Shown here: positions 42,901-51,900 of the stretch, piece after piece | How the letters are laid out: every line of letters begins with the position of its first letter | Position numbering within the stretch: the stretch's first letter is position 1 | Assembly: GCA_013398015.1 (NCBI GenBank) | Contig: VZRR01004533.1 | Span: 496,260-560,259, forward strand | DNA length: 64,000 nucleotides | Direction of reading: 5' to 3' | Source: Oreocharis arfaki | Taxonomy: Eukaryota > Chordata > Aves > Passeriformes > Paramythiidae | Program-made: the position numbers and the translations under genes | The notes under the pieces: model-generated | Database searches by the model: none | Seen by the model: only the letters and a program-made list of their open reading frames with translations | Told to the model about the DNA's origin: nothing

Positions 42901-45900
42901 GGCAGCTTCGCTCGCTTTGGTACTGGCTATCACCACAGAATGAAGTGCCAAGTTTGGCCATCTGTTTCATATACCTACATGGATACATGTGGATGTAGTT
43001 GGAATCTATGTTATTTCATAGATTATAAAATAGGAAATTGAAGTCCATGTAGCAATGTTTTTATCTTCCCTTAAAATTTCCACAGACTGTTACGTAAATT
43101 GTTATATTTCAGGAGAAATTGATTCATCTGTAAACCAAATTGTGAGCTTCTAAGTTCTTTTAAAAAATTTAATCAGATTTCTATTACACATGTACCAGAA
43201 ATAACTACGCATCTATTACAACATCTAGCTAATCTGTCAACTTCATCTAGAGCACTTGAGACATAATCTTCAAGATAAAAACAGAGCAATTGTTTTGGTA
43301 AACAAAATTAATTTCATATTTCAATAATCTCACATATCTCTTCACAAGACATGAAATAGAACAGACTATTTAATGTCAGAAATGTTTAAGTTACTTACTT
43401 AAATAGGCTTTGAATATCAACACTACACAGATGTAAACATATTATTTCAGAAATTTAGGAAGTTCCAGATTAAATAAAATATCCAGTAATATAAAAGTTT
43501 CAAAACCAATTGGATTAAGAATGTATTCTATTCAATACAGATCAAACCAGACAATTCTTTGCTGCATCACATTCCTCTGCAAACATATAACCAAATAATT
43601 TATTTTACAATGATTTTATATTATTCATTTTTGTTAATTCTATGAGCTCACATAGCCTAATCATCCTGTATTTAATTCATGTAAAACAACAGCCTGTGCT
43701 ATATATTCTTTGCATATCTCCCAGGATCACTGAAGAAAATAAAACATGACTTCTAAAAAAAAGTATGTTTTCAATTCAGAAGCTGAACTGAAACTCACAG
43801 TGTTTCTCTCAGTTAGGAAGCAATTAACAGCGTTGAAGCAACTGACTTACTCCAGTTCTCTACCTGCTCGATAAACAAACTAAGAAAATCTGCTCACTTC
43901 TTAGGGAAAGAAGCACAGCACAGCACAGGAACTCCACATTTCAGGAGAAGGTAGCACACACTGGCTAACTGCTTACAGCTAAGTTTATGAAACAAACCAG
44001 AACAAATATACAGTATAAAATAGTATCTACTATGCTACTTTTATGTTGAAATTAACTCAAAACAAAACTCGTAAGAAAACATTGTTTCCATGATCAAAAT
44101 GGGGTAAAAATCCTGCAAAGTCACTCTATGCCTAAGGAAGGGTGCAAACTGTGAATGTCTCAAAACTTGAAAGTTTAAACACTTCCTTTTGAAGCTGAAA
44201 TGTCTCAAAAGTATCCCCGAGATACACATTCGACAGTATACGCATTATTAATTTTGTATTACTCTGATTCACAGGAGAATTGCAAGTTACACTCACTGCA
44301 ATTTTGCAAGCAAATTACTTTCCCTGAGAAACAGTGAAAATCCCACTCACAGTATTAGAACTGAACACTCTTCTCATGCTATATATATATAAAAAAAAAA
44401 ATCCCCAGCATCTTTCAGGTCCTCTCTGTCCAATCCCACATCTTTCCATAAAAGCTGATGCACTAAAAAATCCGTTTCCTTCCTTCTTAATACCTCTGTC
44501 AGTGATTAAGTTCCCTACTAGTTTGCTATTACTGGCAAAGGTTGAGGTACGGGAGGGCTTCAGCCAGACTCCTGTAGAGATCATTAACTCCTTCCTGCAC
44601 AGGACCCAGTTTGTCACGAAAACAGATAGTTCCGTAGTAGAGTGTACAAGATGAGGAAGAGATGCATTGTTGAAAATAGTTCATCAAGCTGAACATCAAA
44701 TTGAACATTCTGTCAGTGTTATACCAAGGTCTGTGGTGACAGGGATTAGGTTTGGTCATTTCAACCATCACCAGAAAGTAGCCAGAAAGACTAGCCACAG
44801 CTAGATTTCTTAACTAGCCATAGCAAGCCCTTCAGCAAGATAAAATCTCATGTGATGACTTGATACTGATGCAAAGCTAGGTCTATATTTCTGAATGAGT
44901 TAGGACTTAATAGTTTACTACAACCCATAAAAAGAGCTTCCTATTTGCAAATCCTTTTCTGGCATTATCTTAAAAGCATTATTTAAGACATATTAATCCT
45001 CATCAATTTGAATGAGCTCATTTTAGTAGTATAATACATAAAACGCAACATGACAAAACTTGCAAACACACCAGCACTTACTGGTCAAAACCAGACATAT
45101 TTAACCGAGCTATGCTAAGGCTCCTCAGGTAGATATCTGTGTTGAGGAAACTGCAAAGTCTCAGAGCAATAGTTCAGCCACACACAAAGCAAGCTGGAGC
45201 ACAGGCTATGCTGTTGGCTTTCCACAAAAATCTGCAAGGAAGTAAGCACCCACGTGACTGGCATTCGTGAAGGATGTAAAATTATGCACTTCCTATGCAC
45301 ATGGCAGGTCCAAAATCTGGGTCACCAGACACTGAATAAAATCAGCTTGAGGAATAAGTCAATGAAGAGATGACAGGAATGAGAACAGGCTTTTCTGAAT
45401 TTAACTGATGTAAGAGTGCACAAGGATAAGCTGTTCATATGAAGAGAAGGCTAAATTTAAATGAGACACAATGTCACAAACTGCATGAAACACCCAGTAA
45501 GTACCCTATTCTGATGATGATGATGCACCACATGATTTCCCTACTTCGAAAGCTTTAATGTATTTTGAAATTTGTTTCCTAAACACTGGGACAATTTCAA
45601 GCTCTTTGGTAATGCTTGGGAAATTGGAGAGAGCTATTTCAGAACAATTCACACAGGTTACTAACTAGGTTAAAGCTTCACTTGGCAGTTGCCCATTTGG
45701 AAATCACTGCAAGAATTGAGTCAGAAGCTAATGCGTGAACACTCAAAAGATCAAGATAACCTGATTTGCAGACACATATTTCGTGACAAACTTAATCAGC
45801 ATTGAACCTAAAGATTTTTTCACAACAAAAAAATGCAGTGCAGGTATGATTACCCACAAGCAGTTTCACGCTTTATAAAAACTTGAGAATATGTTGAAAC

Positions 45901-48900
45901 TTGCAGCAATGCAAGTGAATCCTTCTAAAATACTTTCGCTACCAATGGCAAATCTGACTGATCAGGCTACAGAAAAATCAGAACTGCAGTTCTGCTGCTG
46001 AATGCCAGATTAATCAGTCTACAGCACACACTCCTGTTATGCCCTTTTGACTCTATATAATGGACTAGCAATAAAAAAAAATTGCTCCTTCATAGCAATA
46101 TATATCGCACAGATAGTTGCTTTATCTGACTGTTGTCTTTCAACTTAAATACTTGGGATACCATCAAATCCTGCACCAAGTAACAAACTCTTCAACTCTA
46201 CAAGCAAGCCTCTGGTTTTTTAGGATACACTGGTTCACAGTGAGCAGGCCATTCTCCTTACTCCGTAACAACCCAGATACAAAACAGAAGTTAGATATTT
46301 TAATAGAGATAAACTGATACATAAATATATATGCTGGTTTGGGCTGGTGTGGAGTTAATTTCCTTCACAGTGGCTGGTATGGGTCTGTGTTTTGGATCTG
46401 TGCTGCACACAGGGCTGACAATACAGAGATGTTGTTGCCAGAGCCAAGGCCTTTCTGGGCTGCCACGCTGGCGAGGAGGCTGGGGGAGACACAGCCAGGA
46501 CAGGTGACCCCAACTGACCCCAGACCAGATGGCATCATGCTCAGTACATAAAGCAGGGGAACAAGGAGGAAGGGAGGAGACATTTGGATCAATTACATTT
46601 GTCTTCCAAAGTAACCACTACTTGTGATGGGGTCCTGCTCTCCGGGACATGGCTGAATACCTGTCTGCCCACGGGACGCAGTGAATTCATTCCTTGCTTT
46701 GCTTGTGTGCGCAGCCTTTGCTTCTCCTATTAAACTGTCTTTATCTCAACCCACAAGTTTTCCAGCTTTTACCCTTCTCATTCTCTCCCCCATGCTACAG
46801 GTGGGGGAGTGAATGAGCAGCTGGGTGGGCTTGGCTACTGGCTAGGGTTAAACCACAACAATGTACATGAAAGTACAGTCTGTGACCTGATCCAAAAGAG
46901 ACCACAGCTATCACATAAGGAATTTTCAGTTCTTTCGGGCTACTTTGTAACTTTGTTTGAAAGGGAACCACGAATGAAACACGTTAACTTGAAAATCGAG
47001 AAGGGCTTGAAGGCAGACCATTAATAGAGACTACTGATTTTCAAACCAGTAACTTACAATTCCGTAAAAGAAAAAAGATACTATTTGAAATCAAAATATG
47101 TGATCAAACCATTAAAATTCTGATTTAAAGCACTGGCTGATGATCTCAGAGTTCTCTTACATTTGCTCTATATTTAAAACAAGACTAAGCTATAGCCAAA
47201 ATTCGAATTGCTGGCTCATATTCCAAAACCAAAATAATGAAGACATAGAAAAATTACTTCAGACAATCCTACCAGACAAGTAAGACCACAGGGGAAAAAT
47301 GAGAGCAACCACATTTTGTTATTGGATAACCACATCACAAATTACAATAGACCATAGGCAAGTACTCAGAAAAAGTATTTCCCCACCTGCAATTGTGTTA
47401 ATGCTGTACCATCTTCCCACATTTTGAGATTTCATTCATACTGCCTACGTTACTGCTTACTAACTGTTGTGCTGAAAATACAGAATCACATAGCTAAAAC
47501 ATGCCTGATAGCATCTGTAATGTAGACTTTCAGTAAAACTGAAGTTACATAACATTTAGGCACTTTGCTCATTTTGCTTTGGACAGGCCTCCACAATGAA
47601 TATAAAAATATCTCCAAAATACAAACTATAGACCCCAGTCTGGGCAAAGCACCTGCAGCTGCAAAGTGTACCAGAACACAGTAAAAGCAGCAAAATTAGA
47701 CTCTCATCCCATTTTCCTAACTCTGAATTTTCTTAGAGACGTTGATCAGTAGAGGACAAAACAGTCTCGCTTATTTTTCTAATAATGCCTTACTAATGTG
47801 TAGCTTTTACCTTCAGCTTTCCCGCAACACAAGGACAGAAGTTCAGGATGAACAGCTATCAATGGGTTCTAACACTTCAGCCAAACTCATTTATGACGTC
47901 CAACCTCCAAACTCTGTTTAATCTAAATGAGGAAAACGCAGCACTACACAGAAATGATTTTGCTCTGCAGTCTCAGCTCAGTGCTGTTTTCACCAGTGCA
48001 ATGCAGTCCTAGATCAGTGGAAGGTGACTGCAGCATACTGCAGCATCAGACAGAAATGCATCAACTGAACGGCGCCTGTGGGTGTGATTGCTGCAGCCAG
48101 AGACAACAGGCCAGTGAAATGTCTTCACGGGAGGCTCTCTAAGAACTCTGCAAAGAAGTTTCAAGGCTAGCACAACTGAGAGCAACCTAGAAGATGCTCT
48201 AACATTTACCAGGCAACAGCTTGGTGATGACAGATTTCAGGAAGAGAGAATTTGATTAAAAGCATTTTTACACTGACTTCTGAGGAGCACTTTCCAAGCC
48301 GCGATTGTGGGTTAAAGCTACGGAGTACATTCCACTTACAGAAACATCAATAGACATAGCACCTCCTTATCAACTTCACCTTAGCTACAAAATCTCCATT
48401 ATCAAATCCCCCACAGTTTTTATACTTAATTTTACTTTTGTATTTTTGTTCAGTCAACGGATTGTGGGCATGGAGGTACTCCAATGACAGGCTGTGCATG
48501 GGAATCACAGAACACTGCACACTTAGTGATGCAAAGCTCACAAGATGAAGTGTTTAGAGAAAGTCTACCATATGCTTATGAAATATAGTGCCAAGCTAGA
48601 GTTTAAGAGTTAATTCATTTATTTTTTAAAAAAGCTTTGAAACAATACCTGTTACTACAGACTCAAAGAAACTCTTATCTATAGTATGCAGGGCACTGGC
48701 AGAACAACTTCTACTCTGTTGAGTTCCACTTTGACCTATTTCAACCAACCATAAACTAACCATCAGATAAGGTCAATTATTTTCTTCTGAAGAGAATTTA
48801 TCTGACTAGCTACCACAGCATGTCCAGCTGACTATTTAAGAAGTGTTAAGACACAGAGTTCAGTGAGGGCCTTAAGTTTTTTGTTATTAACTTTCTGATT

Positions 48901-51900
48901 TTTTTGTTGTTGTTAGGATTATGGGAATTGCCTTTCTTTCTTTTTGTCTTCTTCCATTTCCTTTACAAAGATTAGAAACATGATAGCTCTCCCTGAGAGA
49001 AGCTCAAAAGTACATATGCAACATGAATTACATGATATTAACATGTTACATAAAAAGGTGAGAGTGATGAGCCTTTAACAAGTTTTGTCGTTAATCTCAT
49101 TTTGTTAGCCATTAAAGCCAAAAAGATGCTGATAAAAGTTTCACAGACTCTGATGAAAAAAAAATTAATCCTGGCTTGCTATATACACAGCCTGCCTATT
49201 TAATGAAAGGCATGTTGGCTTAAGTCTCATTCATAATGATTCAGCATGTGTCACTGAATTTAGAGATGCAAGTAAAATAGCAGCAAATTTAAATCAATAA
49301 ATTCATCCAGTTAAAATCTAAAAAGAAAATTAATTTAATCCAATACAATCTCTTCATTTCCTGAGATGCAAATCTTTAGGAGCTAACTCTTCTAAACAGT
49401 AGACAATCCCAACTGCAGTAGCTGTACCTTGAGGCTTCCTATAAAGGACCTGCATTTCACATTCCGCTTTACGGGTAGATCTCAGCACTAAAAAAACACC
49501 TGCAGGATCAGTCTGTATGTTGTTCCTTACCTGTAAATTATACACAAAACCATTATATATCAATAAATTCTAATATTTTTACGTAATAAGAACAAGTGCT
49601 GCCACTCTTGCAGCAGAGTAGGAAACAGCACCCTGGCAGGGACAGCTATACCCAACCAGCAAGAAAAACACTGAAGAAAAACTGGATCAAAAATGTGTTT
49701 CCATGGAATCTACATACGGCCCACAAGGGAAAAAAGTACACTTCCTTCACGAATCATGGATGCACTAGGAAGACATTAGTATCTTGGTATTAACAATTAA
49801 GGATAAGTCAGATCTTGCATATCCCATGATCTTCAGCATTTAATATTACCTCATGCTACTTATCTGAACCACTCACCTCAACTCCCTTCTTTTGTTCTGC
49901 TTTTTAAGTAGGTATGTTGGTACTTTATTTCATGTGGCAATGCTATAAATATTCTCCCAGCATTACAAACCAGAGATTACAAAAATATTCCATTTCACAT
50001 AATGAAATTAACATCATTTCAGTCATTACATGAGACAACTGGCTTAAATAGCTTCTGTGACTGGAAATCAATGGCTCACTTCATGTTGTAGCCTTATGCA
50101 ATTGCACATAAAATTACTCATCTCATTTCTTTGATTTATATTGTTTAGCAAGTAAAACCTACATCTCATACAGAAAATAATGCTCTATTTTATGTTCATA
50201 CTTCTGTTCACTGAAATAGATCTTATAATTAGATGTGGGATTTTAGACTTTTCAGTTTCACACAGCAATCTGCAAATTGTAACAGACAGAGCTGAGCAGA
50301 CAACTCAAGTTTTGATTTTAAACACTGCTGTTCTTAGGGAGTAGAAGCATATTTCTGCAGTGTTCGCCGGATTTCTTTCAAAACACTCAGCCAAGTGTAA
50401 CCACTCTTTAACCTCTGGGGTTTTTTATTTGTAATTGAACACTAGAGGTTAAATCAGACCAACATGCACTTTTTTCCTAAAAGATCCTGAAAGTCAGCAA
50501 CACAAAATTCCCTTACTGGGAAGTCAGTGATAGGACAGGAACATGCAAAAAAATATGAAATTAAGTTTTAGTATTTATAAAAACATCAGCAAATTTTAAA
50601 TGCTTCATATGGGTAAGAGATTCATATAGTCCCTTCCCCATCCACACCTGTGGCTCCCAAACATGCCGCCTTCTGCTGTGTAGCCTAATTCTCTGCTTGT
50701 CCTTTCCACAGAATACTCAGATATAAGCTCTGTACTGGAGACAGTAGCGAAAGTGCACATATTTAATAATTTGGTGTGGTTTTTTGCAGGCAGCAGCTTC
50801 AACCTGCCTGGGCTTGTTAAGTTAAACATGGTTAAACTGCCTCCAGAGACAACTCAACTCTGAAAGCATCCCAGATACTTTCTCTCAGCCTAAGCCCACA
50901 GACTCTCACAGGTGAGGCTCCTTGTGATACTAAGCTTCAGCATCTCCACACTGTATTCCCAACAGCAGCTGTGTTTAAGGAACATGAGGGGAGATCAGAG
51001 TGCAGTCTGTTCCACGCTGACCTCCAAGACCAGACTGACCCAGCAAGCAGTCCCTGTGTGATGTCTGGACAACCCCACCACACTCCCCATGGGGCTTCTC
51101 AGATGACTGATCAGCCCCAGCCTTGCACAAATGGCCAGACTGCCACCTCCCACACAGCTTTGGAGGATCCACTGTAGACACACACAGCCAGCCTCAAAAT
51201 CAATTCCTATGATGTGAAAAATGGCCCATTTGACATACACCAAAATCTTCTCTTGCACCAGTTCTCAGCACTGGGTTCCTCACCCATGTACCCCACGTTC
51301 ATCCTTTCCCAGCCCTGTCCACACTCTCCAGCAGGCACCCTTCCCACTCCAGGAAAAGCCAGCAGCACCATGCTCACCGCTTTGCAGCATGCTGCCACAC
51401 AAACTGCCTTTCCCAGTTTCCCACTGGCTCACTGTATCTTCTCAAACAGATGACATTCAAATTCACAGTTCTCTCTCCCGTTTGGGTAGTGCCTATGCTT
51501 TTATACTCATTTCAGACATCTTTAATCAGGGAAGCATCAGCAAAGCTCCATGATGAAGATCCCCTTTCCGTCCGTGTTTCCTCTACAACCCAATTCATGC
51601 TCCACAAGACCGGCCCTTATCTCCCCAGCTCTAAGCGAAAGGCACTTCGACGTTTGCCTCTAACAAGCAAGGTTATGCAAAACCTTTTCTTCAACATGCA
51701 GGCTAGGCCATTTGGCCGTATGTGGAATCGGAGGACAAAGAAGGAAAACCAAACCATTGAAGTCATGGCATATAAGAAATCCTCTAAACACTTTCACATT
51801 TCCAAGGAAACTGACCAGGGTTGTAGGTTTCAGACCTCATCATTAGAGGTTGCATAGTGGACACTGCAACACCCACCCATGATACGGTTTCGGCCCCGTT

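Noticed and set aside
51450..51857. A 135-codon plus-strand ORF beside the CpG block.
   Set aside because: It has no recognisable domain, lies in a GC-richer stretch where stops are rarer, and has no visible promoter or splice support.
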